Shown one piece after another: positions 5,694 through 12,657 of a stretch of DNA of 14,288 bases. Source of the DNA: Halobacteriales archaeon SW_5_68_122 (GTDB lineage: Archaea > Halobacteriota > Halobacteria > Halobacteriales > Haloarculaceae); contig PXSL01000136.1 in NCBI GenBank assembly GCA_003022815.1, positions 1-14,288 on the forward strand, written 5' to 3'. The position numbers and the translations under genes were made by a program. Every line of letters starts with the position of its first letter. Positions within the stretch are counted from its first letter, which is position 1. The notes beneath the pieces are model-generated. The model ran no database searches. It was not told the origin of the DNA and worked only from the letters and a program-made list of their open reading frames with translations.

Positions 5694-7311
5694 GCGACTG
5701 CGAGAGGGCCTCGTCGACGGCGTCGGCGGTCAGAAGCGACAGCGCCGCGATGGTCAGCGTCGGGTTGACGGCGCCGCCGGTCGGGAAGACCGACGAGGAG
5801 GCTATCCAGCAGTTCTCGAGGTCGTGGGTGCACAACGTGGGGTCGACGACGCTCTCCGTGGAGTCCTTGCCCATCCGCGTGGTGCCCATGTGATGGTAGG
5901 CGGGACCGGTCGAGTCGGGGCCGGCGGTCCAGGTCACCTCGGCGCCCAGCTCCTCGAGAACCTCGCGCTGGATTTCGTTGGCCCGCTCAATGGTTCGCAG
6001 CGCGCGGTCGCCGACGGTCCAGTGGACGTCGGGCACCGGGTTGCCGAGGTCGTCGGTCCGATTGTCGTCGAGGCCGACGTAGCTGTCCTCGCGGGGCAGT
6101 TGCTCGACGAGGGCACCGACGGCGAGGTGGCCGCCGTAGGAGTTCCGTAGCCGTTCGAGCAGCTCGTCGCCCCAATCGTCGCCCGTCATCGCCAGTTCGA
6201 CCGGCGACGGGCCCGCGTAGTTGAGGAACTCGAGCTTGAACGGCGCCACCGTCTCGTCGGCCTCGTCGTAGAACTGGTGGCTCTCGGTCGTGACGAAGCC
6301 GACGTGGTTCTGCCGGGTCGGCTCCTCAAGGACGCCGCCGACGCCGGCGAAGAGGTGGTCGGTGAAGTACCGGCCGACGGCGCCGCTAGAGTTCGCCAGG
6401 CCGTTGGGGTAGTGGTCCGAGGCCGACAGCAGGAGCAGGCGCGGGATCTCGACGCCGCCCGCCGCCAGGACGAAGGCGTCGGCCGCCTGGCGGTGTTCGG
6501 TTCCGTCGGGCGTGACGTAGACGGCCGCCTCGATTCGGTCGGGGCCATGGGCCAGCTCCGTCACCCGGGCGCGGTCGATGACCGTCGCGCCCGCCGCCTC
6601 TGCGGACTCGACGTGGACGGTTGCGTCGTACTTGGCGCCGGAGGGACACACCGGCTGGCAGGTGCCGTAGCCGACGCACTCGCCGCGGCCGCCGTACGGC
6701 TCGGAGTTGCGGGCGTTCGGCACCGAGTGAGTCGCGATGCCGAGATCCTCGCACGCTTCCGCGAACAGCGAGTCGCTGTGGGAGGGCGGGAACGCGGGAT
6801 TGGGGAACGGCTCCTCGCGGGGCGGCCCGAACGGGTTGTCGTCGGCGCCGGAGACGCCGAAGGCCCGCTCGGCCTCGGCGTAGTAGGGCCGGAGGTCCGC
6901 GTAGTCGACCGGCCAGTCGGGGCCGACGCCGCGCTCCGTGCCGGAGTTGAAGTCGGCCTCGTGGAGGCGCATGACCATCCCCTGCCAGTGGAGCGTCGAG
7001 CCGCCGACCCCCTTGACGCGGGCGTGGTTGAGCGGGTAGAACCGCTCGCCGGACGCCGAGTGGGCGTCTCGGGGGCCGCCCATCTCCCAGACATCCGGCC
7101 GGTCGTAGGCCGGTCGGATGGCGCGTTCCTGGCGTTCAAGCCGGTCCCCGGAGTCGAACCGCGGCCCCGCGTCGAGGATGACCACCTCGTGGTCGGCCGC
7201 CAGCCGGTCAGCGACCAGCGCGCCCGCCGGGCCCGCGCCCACGACGCAGACATCGGCGTCCTCGACGGGCGTGCGGTCCCGCTCTCCGGCCGTCGATGAG
7301 ATGCCGCTCAC
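5689..7311 (-). CDS. GMC-family FAD oxidoreductase (gluconate 2-dehydrogenase large-subunit type)
   Basis: A 540-residue flavoprotein that oxidises a hydroxyl of a sugar, sugar acid or alcohol. Seen: the FAD-binding GAGPAG at 25-30 with VVILDAGP at 43-50, the substrate-domain GGSTLHWQGMVMR at 103-115, a cysteine cluster ECVGYGTCQPVCPSGAK (Cys212, 218, 222), HHMGTTRMG at 473-481 carrying the likely catalytic His, and the C-terminal FAD motif TGGAVNPTLTIAALS. No signal peptide of its own. It starts with GTG, and the GTGA overlap with the stop of the upstream subunit-3 gene indicates coupled translation. That partner carries a twin-arginine signal, so the pair is probably exported together and the electrons go to the membrane. 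The cysteine cluster hints at an extra metal site. The substrate is unknown. Confidence 0.88.
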   Translation of the reverse strand: MSGISSTAGERDRTPVEDADVCVVGAGPAGALVADRLAADHEVVILDAGPRFDSGDRLERQERAIRPAYDRPDVWEMGGPRDAHSASGERFYPLNHARVKGVGGSTLHWQGMVMRLHEADFNSGTERGVGPDWPVDYADLRPYYAEAERAFGVSGADDNPFGPPREEPFPNPAFPPSHSDSLFAEACEDLGIATHSVPNARNSEPYGGRGECVGYGTCQPVCPSGAKYDATVHVESAEAAGATVIDRARVTELAHGPDRIEAAVYVTPDGTEHRQAADAFVLAAGGVEIPRLLLLSASDHYPNGLANSSGAVGRYFTDHLFAGVGGVLEEPTRQNHVGFVTTESHQFYDEADETVAPFKLEFLNYAGPSPVELAMTGDDWGDELLERLRNSYGGHLAVGALVEQLPREDSYVGLDDNRTDDLGNPVPDVHWTVGDRALRTIERANEIQREVLEELGAEVTWTAGPDSTGPAYHHMGTTRMGKDSTESVVDPTLCTHDLENCWIASSSVFPTGGAVNPTLTIAALSLLTADAVDEALSQSL

Positions 7312-7832
7312 GCTCTCGGCCCCCGCCGGTAGCTATCCGTCCCGCCGGGATGTCCCTGGGGGTTTTCGATGCCGACCAGTTCCCCGCCGGTCGGCGAGGC
7401 GTACAGCGCCATCAGCAGGTCGTTGACGACGTAGTACCGCACCCGTTCGGCGGTCGTCCCGGCGGGGTCCTCCTCGGCGGTGTCGGCGCCCACCTCACGC
7501 AGCAGCGAGTCGCGGTCCTCGACAGGAAGCGCCGCGAACGGCGCGCCGTACCACGCCTCTGCGCGGTCGTTTAGCTCCGCCACCGCCGCCCGGACCCCGC
7601 GGGCGTGCTCGTTGTCGGCCGCCGCCCGCCGCCGGGCGTAGGCCTCGACGAAGCTCCCCAGGCCCGTCACCTCGTCGGGGTAGACCACCTCCGCGACCGC
7701 GGTCAGCGTCTCGACGTCGGGGGCCGACTCGCCGGACGGTGAATCGTCCGACTCCCGGGCGGCGTAGGCGGCGCCCGCCCCCGCGCCGACGGCTCCCAGC
7801 GCGGCGATGGCGTCCCGCCGGGACAGTTCCAT
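7308..7832 (-). CDS. Gluconate 2-dehydrogenase subunit 3-like protein with Tat signal
   Basis: The small subunit that accompanies GMC dehydrogenases of the gluconate 2-dehydrogenase type. The 174 residues start MELSRRDAIAALGAVGAG: twin arginines at 5-6 followed by a short Ala/Gly hydrophobic stretch, typical of a haloarchaeal Tat signal. The mature part ends in the family signature ALYASPTGGELVGIENPQG (142-160). The ATG at 7832 was chosen because of this signal and because GGAAGGTCA lies just upstream; the frame stays open further up but reads Arg-rich sequence that overlaps the esterase remnant in another frame. Its stop overlaps the start of the GMC gene by four bases, which is strong operon evidence. 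It probably carries the flavoprotein across the membrane and helps to anchor or assemble it. Confidence 0.83.
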   Translation of the reverse strand: MELSRRDAIAALGAVGAGAGAAYAARESDDSPSGESAPDVETLTAVAEVVYPDEVTGLGSFVEAYARRRAAADNEHARGVRAAVAELNDRAEAWYGAPFAALPVEDRDSLLREVGADTAEEDPAGTTAERVRYYVVNDLLMALYASPTGGELVGIENPQGHPGGTDSYRRGPRA

Positions 7833-7845
7833 GAAGTGACCTTCC

Positions 7846-8562
7846 TGAGCGTCGTGCCGTGGCCGACGCCGTAGCGCTCGAAGCGGACCTCGACGCCCGC
7901 GTCGTTGAGTGTTTCGGCGGCGCGTTCGGCTCGCTCCGGCGGGATGACCTGGTCGTGGGCGCCACAGCCGACGAAGGCCGGCGTGCCGACAGCGGCGTCG
8001 ACGTCGTCTTCGGCGGCGAGATAGCCGTTCAGCGTGACGACCCACCGGTAGGCGCGGGCCGCTCGACGAGCGCCGAGAGGCTCGTGATGGTGCCCTGGCT
8101 GATACTGCCGGCTGTAATTCTTTCAATATTCCTCGGTGACATCCGGGTGGATACCGTCCAAAATCACGTCTTCCGGACGGGACCGCTTCACGTGGTCACA
8201 GCCGGCAGTATGAAGCCGAGCAGGCTGACCCGGTCGGGGTTGAAGTCGTAGGCGTTGATAGCGCCGTTGACGAACTCATGGACCGCATCGAGGCTCCGGC
8301 AGAATCCCTCGGGGTCCGGCTGGCTGGCGTGGAGGCCGCCCGCCGAGAGGTCCAGGTCGTACCAGGTGTAGCTGTCGGGATCCATCGATTGGGGCGCCCG
8401 CACACCGAGGACGTGCAACTCGTCTGGCAGTTGCGCGCCGAGCGGCAGCAGGTCCCGCTCGTCGGTGCCGCGGCCGTGGATCAGCACGACTGCTGGCGCG
8501 TCCGCCCCGACGGTGCCGGGGCGGCTCTCGTGGACCAGCGGTAGCTCCTCCGTGTCGGACAT
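7846..8562 (-). pseudogene. Broken carboxylesterase/phospholipase-type alpha/beta hydrolase
   Basis: The N-terminal 117 residues (from ATG 8562) read as a serine hydrolase: VVLIHGRGTDERDLLPLG at 25-42, SYTWYDLDL, then VSLLGF. The frame is cut there by a 108-bp element. On the far side the sequence resumes with SQGT, giving the nucleophile elbow G-F-S-Q-G once the insert is removed. A second lesion lies near 8047-8056: the frame shifts by one base and then reads AYRWVVTLNGYLAAEDD, VGCGAHDQVIPPERAERAAETL and RYGVGHGTT, which hold the catalytic Asp and His. After GHGTT (about 7851) the expected last 15-20 residues are missing, and the next gene begins within 20 bases. Insertion, frameshift and 3' loss together mean the gene is dead. 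It lies directly upstream of the dehydrogenase pair. Confidence 0.88.
8103..8210. mobile_element. 108-bp non-autonomous transposable element (MITE-like)
   Basis: The ends are perfect 13-bp terminal inverted repeats, TACTGCCGGCTGT (8103-8115) and ACAGCCGGCAGTA (8198-8210). They are flanked by a 3-bp direct repeat TGA (8100-8102 and 8211-8213; TCA on the coding strand). Removing the element and one TGA rejoins the esterase exactly at its G-F-S-Q-G motif. The interior (82 bp) holds no usable ORF; it contains an AT-rich stretch at 8116-8130 and a CCGTCC/GGACGG dyad. A 3-bp duplication of TNA form is known for some IS5-family (IS1031-group) elements, but I cannot assign the mobilising transposase. 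Confidence 0.9.
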
Positions 8563-8645
8563 TGGGCTCGCTTCGGCGGCGACGATCAAAACCCGCCGGT
8601 CGCGCGCCCCGCGACACCACCCACCGTGATAACGACTACCACAGA

Positions 8646-8651
8646 TTTTAT
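8646..8651 (+). promoter_or_regulatory. TATA box for the HVO_0416-like gene
   Basis: TTTTAT within AGATTTTATG is centred about 30 bases before the ATG at 8679, as expected for a leaderless or very short-leadered haloarchaeal transcript. Confidence 0.55.
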
Positions 8652-8678
8652 GTCCGTGGTTTGCCTACAGGGGTCTGT

Positions 8679-8849
8679 ATGGCGACCGTAAACGACGACA
8701 TCTTCGACGAGTTCCTCGACGAGCGAGGCCACGAAACCGAGTCTCTCTCCTGGGAGCGCGACTATAATAAAAAGCGGTGTCCCGACTGCGGCGGACTCCA
8801 CGAGCTCGAGGCGTCGTCGTGTACAGTCTGCGGGTGGCAGCCGACCTGA
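8679..8849 (+). CDS. HVO_0416-like small zinc-finger protein, 56 aa
   Basis: A 56-residue protein with two CxxC knuckles, CPDCGG at 34-39 (Cys34, Cys37) and CTVCGW at 48-53 (Cys48, Cys51), which should bind one zinc ion. The N-terminal half is acidic (NDDIFDEFLDERGHE). The arrangement, the FDEFLxxRGHE opening and the CGWQP ending match what I remember of a short haloarchaeal zinc-finger family named after HVO_0416; this is recall, not a search. The ATG at 8679 was chosen over in-frame codons further upstream because of the TATA box spacing and the loss of acidity before it. Such proteins are presumed regulatory or nucleic-acid binding. The gene is divergent from the esterase remnant. Confidence 0.72.
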   Translation: MATVNDDIFDEFLDERGHETESLSWERDYNKKRCPDCGGLHELEASSCTVCGWQPT

Positions 8850-9091
8850 GACGACCTGCGAACGGTTCTCTATCCGTTGCTCATCGGTGCTTACTTGAGT
8901 GCAAGTGCCCGAAAGACGAACGTATTGCCTGGCCAAATCGGTCGTCCCCCGCTCACCAGTGTCCGTCGTTCCTCCCCGACACCGCTACTCGGCCCGAAGG
9001 ATAACTCACTGTTATAATTCTTAATTACAGAAAGTTCATTACATCAGCTATCAACCGACTATCCGATATCAAGTTCCAAATTACTCCACCA

Positions 9092-9256
9092 ATGACTCCA
9101 TAGTTCACAGCTCCGGCGACCCTCACATTCATTCCAGCGCAGATCCCGGGCGAATCTGAGGTCGTTGGCCCGGTCGCCGTGGTGCTGCTAATATTGGCAG
9201 TGTACATAGCGTATCGGCTATACGTTGGATTTCGGGACAACCCAGACCCGTAGTAG
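9092..9256 (+). pseudogene. Possible decayed small membrane protein
   Basis: After ATG ACT CCA an in-frame TAG (9101-9103) is followed by 49 open codons ending in tandem TAG TAG stops. The 49 residues include PAQIPGESEVVGP and a clear membrane helix VAVVLLILAVYIAYRLYVGF, then RDNPDP, which looks like a genuine single-pass C-terminus with positive-inside charge. A CAG-to-TAG change would explain the break. A hairpin follows the stops by 10 bases. Codon third positions are only moderately GC, so this may be a decayed or foreign gene, or chance. Confidence 0.3.
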
Positions 9257-9333
9257 GGGCCGGACCCGCACCTGAAAACGGTGCGAGAAACCGGATTGCC
9301 GGAAGTTTGGTTCGGTACTGTCATCCGACACTC

Positions 9334-9366
9334 CTCACTCGGGGCGTACCTGGCCGAGTGAGTTTT
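9334..9366 (+). terminator. Hairpin followed by TTTT
   Basis: CTCACTCGG (9334-9342) and CCGAGTGAG (9354-9362) form a perfect 9-bp stem with an 11-base loop, followed directly by TTTT (9363-9366). It has the form of an intrinsic terminator but has no intact plus-strand gene just before it; it may insulate the helicase promoter. Confidence 0.45.
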
Positions 9367-9411
9367 GCGAACTGACGCCGCGAGTGGGCCGCGCCGAATA
9401 CAAGCACTCGA

Positions 9412-9417
9412 TTTATA
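9412..9417 (+). promoter_or_regulatory. TATA box for the helicase gene
   Basis: TTTATA in CGATTTATACCG is centred 28 bases before the ATG at 9442, the classic spacing for a leaderless haloarchaeal mRNA. No Shine-Dalgarno precedes the ATG, which fits. Confidence 0.7.
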
Positions 9418-9441
9418 CCGCAGCGCGGCATTAAACGAGTA

Positions 9442-11147
9442 ATGACTGGTTCCACCCACGTGACACGACTGTTCGGTGGCCCCGGTAGCGGGAAGACGAC
9501 GGCGCTGCTCGACCGGGTCGACGAGATGCTCGACGAGGGGGTCGCCGTCGAGGACATCTTGGTGGTCTCCTACACGCGAGCGGCGGCCTCGGAGGTCCGC
9601 GAACGGCTCTCCGACCGGCTCGACCGCAGTCCGAAGTCCCTGCGGAGCAACGTCTGTACGATGCACGCCAAGGCCTACGAACTCCTGAACCTCTCGCGGG
9701 GCGACGTGGTCGGCGAGGACGACAAGGAGGCCTTCTGGACGTCCCCTTCCAGTGGGACGACGACGAGGTCCGGCTCCCGCCGGACATCGACGACAACGCC
9801 CAGACGGGCAACAAGTACACCCCGACGTGGCCCTCCTCGGACGACCGGGTCGACATCCCCGAGGCCATCCGCGCGTGGCGCGCCTACAAGGGCGAACACG
9901 GGGTCGTCGGCTTCGCCGACATGCTCGAGCGGGTCAAGCAGCGCTCGCTGGTCCCCACCGTCGACCACCTCGTCATTGACGAGTTCCAGGACATCACCAC
10001 CCTGCAGTATGCCGTCTACGACGAGTGGAAGCCCCACGTCGATTCGGTACTGATCGCCGGCGACGACGACCAGGTCGTGTACGCCTGGCAGGGCGCCGAC
10101 CCCAACCTCCTGCTCGACGAGAACGTCGACGATGACGTCGTGCTACCGAACTCCTACCGGCTGCCGTCGAAAATCCTCAACGCCGTCAACACCCAGATAG
10201 ACCACATCGACAAGCGCCAGGACAAGGACCTCAAGCCACGCACGCAGGGCGGGTCCGTCGAGGCGGTGCCGAACCCCTCGATGCTCGATCTGGTCCGGAA
10301 CGTCCGCGGCACCCTCGAGGAGGACGAAGAGGGCACCGTGATGTGTCTGTTCCGCGCCCGCTACCAGATGTTCCAGTTCATGGACGAGTTCATCGACGAG
10401 GGCATCCCGTTCCGGTCGCTGACCGACCAGCGAATGTGGACCGACCGCCTGCAGGGGTACGTTGACGCCGTCGAGGCCGTCGATTCGGGCGAGTCCATCG
10501 ACGGCCTGCAGGCCCGGCGCCTCGGCGAGATGCTCGCCGACAGCGCTTTCGGCACCGGCGCGCGCGACGACTACTTCGAGGCGCTCGACGACCGGCAGGA
10601 GGCCGCGGGCGTCGAGGATCTCACCGAGATGGAACTCCCGGCTGACTTCGTCGACGACCACGCCCCCTTCGCGCCCGGGCCGGCCTCGGCCTCGGACATG
10701 CTGACGAAGGTGTCGAACTTCCAGGAGCGCTCCGTGGAGGCGTACTTCGCGGGCGACTACGCCGGGATGGACCCCTCGCGGCTCCGGCTCGGCACCATCC
10801 ACTCCGCGAAGGGCCGGGAGGCCGACCACGTGTTCGTGGCGACGGACCTCACCGAGAAAGTGGTCGAGCAGATGGCCGCCTCCGTCGAGGACCCCACCGA
10901 CGTCGCGGGCGTCACTGAGTTCACCAAGCACTCCGACCCCGTGCCGACGCTGACCGACAATGAGCGCCGGGTGTTCTATGTTGGGATGTCGCGGGCCCGC
11001 GAACGGCTCGTCCTGCTGGAGAACCTCGTCGGCGGGGCCCCGACGCTACCGGTCGACGTACTGTTGCACAATGAACCAATCGACAGACCCCTCGAGGACG
11101 TCCTTGAGATGGCCCAGCAGACCGGCGCCGAACTGACCGCCGACTGA
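9442..11147 (+). pseudogene. UvrD/Rep-type superfamily 1 DNA helicase, frameshifted
   Basis: An ATP-driven 3'-5' DNA helicase of the UvrD/Rep/PcrA group, about 568 codons in all, but split between two frames. The first frame (from ATG 9442) gives FGGPGSGKTT at 11-20 (Walker A), VVSYTRAAASEVRERL at 41-56 and CTMHAKAYELL at 72-82, and is good up to DDKEAF (residue 98, base 9735). The rest is in the other frame: DVPFQWDDDEV from about 9739, VIDEFQD (9972-9992, Walker B), AGDDDQVVYAWQGAD (from 10057), NSYRLPSKIL, TIHSAKGREADHVFV and VFYVGMSRARERLVLL (10972-11019). All motifs survive, so the lesion is recent, or is a base-calling error. The shift equals loss of one base (or of 3n+1); a larger deletion is possible because I recall relatives having more sequence between these points. 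Unless the break is repaired or an error, no full helicase is made. Confidence 0.85.
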
Positions 11148-11172
11148 ACGCTCGTCGTCAGCGGGCGTTTTT
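11147..11172. terminator. Short hairpin with T5 between convergent genes
   Basis: AACGC (11147-11151) and GCGTT (11165-11169) can pair, and the right arm runs into TTTTT (11168-11172), just after the helicase stop. It also abuts the stop codon of the minus-strand gene. The stem is short, but the T-run fits archaeal termination. Confidence 0.45.
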
Positions 11173-11378
11173 CAGTGCTTGAGTTGACCAACGATCCGGT
11201 CGGTCAGCCGCGCGTAGATGTACTCGCTGACCGCGACGAATCCGACGGCCATCCCGAAGAAGACCGCTCCGAGCGGGAATCGGCCGTCCAGGACGGTGGA
11301 GATGCCGACCAGCGCCACTGGCACCGCTATCACGAGCGTCGTCAGCAACCATAGTGAGCGGACGATGCCCATCGCCAC
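11172..11378 (-). CDS. Small two-helix membrane protein, 68 aa
   Basis: No function recognised. The 68 residues are mostly two hydrophobic helices, LWLLTTLVIAVPVALVGI (about 9-26) and LGAVFFGMAVGFVAVSEYIY (about 36-55), joined by a short loop and ending in a charged tail. The layout resembles tiny haloarchaeal membrane proteins of unassigned families. The GTG at 11378 lies three bases after the stop of the upstream gene; an ATG two codons later is equally possible. With the next gene upstream it forms a tight pair of small membrane proteins, suggesting that the two act together. Confidence 0.65.
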   Translation of the reverse strand: MAMGIVRSLWLLTTLVIAVPVALVGISTVLDGRFPLGAVFFGMAVGFVAVSEYIYARLTDRIVGQLKH

Positions 11379-11381
11379 GGC

Positions 11382-11588
11382 TCACTCCCCCTCCGCGTCG
11401 GCGTCGGCGTCGTCGTCCGCTCCCTGGAACCAGTCCAGCGCGGTCCCGCCCATGACGTCCAGGGGGTTCGGCCGGTAGAGGACCCCGACGACCAGCGCGC
11501 CCGAGATAGCGAGGAATGCCGCACCGACGAGCGTCCGCCCGCCGACCAGGAACTCGACGCCGAGCAGGCCTGGGTCGTTGGGGCTCAA
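11382..11588 (-). CDS. Small membrane protein with acidic tail, 68 aa
   Basis: No function recognised. The 68 residues hold a hydrophobic segment TLVGAAFLAISGALVVGVLY (about 19-38) followed by NPLDVMGG and a very acidic tail (GADDDADADAEGE). The start is uncertain: TTG at 11588 gives MSPNDPGLLGVEFLV, while the frame stays open upstream with another TTG at 11633 (LPPAAGGSGG); no ATG or GTG fits. Strong acidity at the tail and the three-base junction with the next gene support coding. The downstream partner is the two-helix protein. Confidence 0.55.
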   Translation of the reverse strand: MSPNDPGLLGVEFLVGGRTLVGAAFLAISGALVVGVLYRPNPLDVMGGTALDWFQGADDDADADAEGE

Positions 11589-11667
11589 AAGCCCGCCGCT
11601 CCCGCCCGCTGCCGGCGGCAAGGCGAGCAGGCCGACCGCCGGGGTCGGAGGCGTCCGCCGCGCCCCG

Positions 11668-11895
11668 TCAGCAGGTGAAGCAGAACTCGAACGACCGACC
11701 ACAGGAGCACACCTGCGGCCGGCACTTCCTTCGTCGGTAGCCGTCGACGACCTCCTCGTCCGGCTGTGGGTTCCCGGTCGCGGTAACGGTTTCGAGCGTC
11801 GCATGTCGGGGCAGACCGATGTTCGTGGTCCGGCCGCAGACCGGACAGGCGACCGTCCCTGCGTTCCTGCCGACGTACGGGTGTTCGACAGCCAT
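11668..11895 (-). CDS. Cysteine-rich zinc-binding protein, 75 aa
   Basis: I do not recognise the family. The 75 residues carry CPVCG at 17-21 (Cys17, Cys20), then Cys58, CSCGRSFEFCFTC at 63-75 (Cys63, 65, 72, 75), enough to bind one or two zinc ions. A basic stretch YRRRKCRP lies before the second cluster, which would suit nucleic-acid binding. The ATG at 11895 is supported by a TATA box 29 bases upstream, implying a leaderless mRNA. It ends 79 bases before the two small membrane genes on the same strand and is divergent from riboflavin synthase. Confidence 0.72.
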   Translation of the reverse strand: MAVEHPYVGRNAGTVACPVCGRTTNIGLPRHATLETVTATGNPQPDEEVVDGYRRRKCRPQVCSCGRSFEFCFTC

Positions 11896-11920
11896 GCCCG
11901 CCTGTTCAACGAACTGGTAC

Positions 11921-11927
11921 TTATACG
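11921..11927 (-). promoter_or_regulatory. TATA box for the cysteine-rich protein
   Basis: CGTATAA, within CGTATAAGTACC on the minus strand, is centred 29 bases before the ATG at 11895, matching a leaderless start. Confidence 0.65.
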
Positions 11928-12030
11928 TACGCAACCGTTCATCGGGGACGGCGCGGGGGCACCCCGCCGTCGGGCGTCGTCCGCGGCCCGAGTACGACAG
12001 GCTTTCCAGACGCCCGACCGTACTGGCGGT

Positions 12031-12636
12031 ATGTTCACCGGCATCGTCGAGGAGACGGGCGAGGTGACGGCAATCGAGGACGGCCCGGATGGACGACGCA
12101 TTGGCGTTTCGGCGTCGTTCTGCGACGAACTCGAGCACGGCCAGAGCGTCTCGGTGAGCGGCGCCTGCCTAACCGTCGAATCGGTCCGGGCGGACGGCGC
12201 TACCGGCGGCGAGTTCGAGCTGTTCTGCTCGGAGGAGACCCTCGAGCGCACCTACCTTGACGAGGTGGCGGTCGGCGACGGCGTCAACCTCGAGCGGGCG
12301 CTCCCGGCGGACGGTCGCTTCGACGGCCACTTCGTGCAGGGCCACGTCGACGGCGTTGCGGAGGTAACGGCCATCGAGCAGGTGGGGGATGACTGGGTGT
12401 TCGGCTTCTCGCTGCCCGACGACCTCGCGCGGTACGTCGTCGAGAAGGGCTCTATCGGCGTCGACGGCGTCTCGCTGACCGTCGCCGACCGTCGGGAGGC
12501 GTCGTTCACCGTCGCGGTCATCCCGGCGACCTACGAACTGACGACGCTGTCGGAGAAATCGGTCGGCGACCCGGTCCACCTCGAGGTCGACGTCGTCGCC
12601 AAGTACGTCGAGAGCCTCTCCGAAGGTTACCAGTAG
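12031..12636 (+). CDS. ribE: Riboflavin synthase, bacterial-type alpha subunit
   Basis: Makes riboflavin by dismutating two molecules of 6,7-dimethyl-8-ribityllumazine, the last step of vitamin B2 synthesis. The 201 residues show the internal duplication of the two lumazine-binding barrels: MFTGIVEETGEV at 1-12 and HFVQGHVDGVAEV at 100-112 start the halves, with SGACLTV at 43-49 and GSIGVDGVSLTV at 140-151 as the matching substrate motifs, and GRFDGHFVQGHVD bridging them. The length fits the family. The ATG at 12031 starts the invariant MFTGI. It stands alone here, convergent with the PrsW gene 21 bases away, and no FMN riboswitch is visible. It is the trimeric bacterial type rather than the lumazine-synthase-like RibC of methanogens. 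Confidence 0.93.
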   Translation: MFTGIVEETGEVTAIEDGPDGRRIGVSASFCDELEHGQSVSVSGACLTVESVRADGATGGEFELFCSEETLERTYLDEVAVGDGVNLERALPADGRFDGHFVQGHVDGVAEVTAIEQVGDDWVFGFSLPDDLARYVVEKGSIGVDGVSLTVADRREASFTVAVIPATYELTTLSEKSVGDPVHLEVDVVAKYVESLSEGYQ

Positions 12637-12657
12637 CGGGCGGCGGTCGGTATCGTA

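Larger units (their letters stand above)
8850..9441. other. Intergenic region, mostly without recognisable genes
   Basis: No intact gene is convincing here. It contains an AT-rich promoter-like block (TTATAATTCTTAATTA at 9012-9027), a possible decayed membrane-protein frame on the plus strand (9092-9256), a CGCACC/GGTGCG hairpin at 9267-9285, a 9-bp hairpin with T-run at 9334-9366, and the helicase promoter. The 100-codon minus-strand frame 9025-9324 overlaps the plus-strand candidate and is less convincing. 8850-9000 shows nothing. Confidence 0.55.

Noticed and set aside
6277..7299. 340-codon plus-strand frame opposite the GMC gene
   Set aside because: It is a shadow of the GMC codons with no recognisable domain.
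8103..8210. The element as a TA-duplicating (IS630-type) insertion
   Set aside because: Removing one TA would leave an extra six bases and break the frame, whereas a TCA duplication restores G-F-S-Q-G exactly.
9025..9324. 99-residue minus-strand frame starting MTVPNQ
   Set aside because: No motif or membrane helix as coherent as the opposite-strand candidate, no promoter at the right spacing, and weak codon bias; left unannotated as a gene.
9730..9745. Programmed frameshifting in the helicase
   Set aside because: No slippery heptamer or following pseudoknot is visible at the switch; a simple deletion or sequencing error is more likely.
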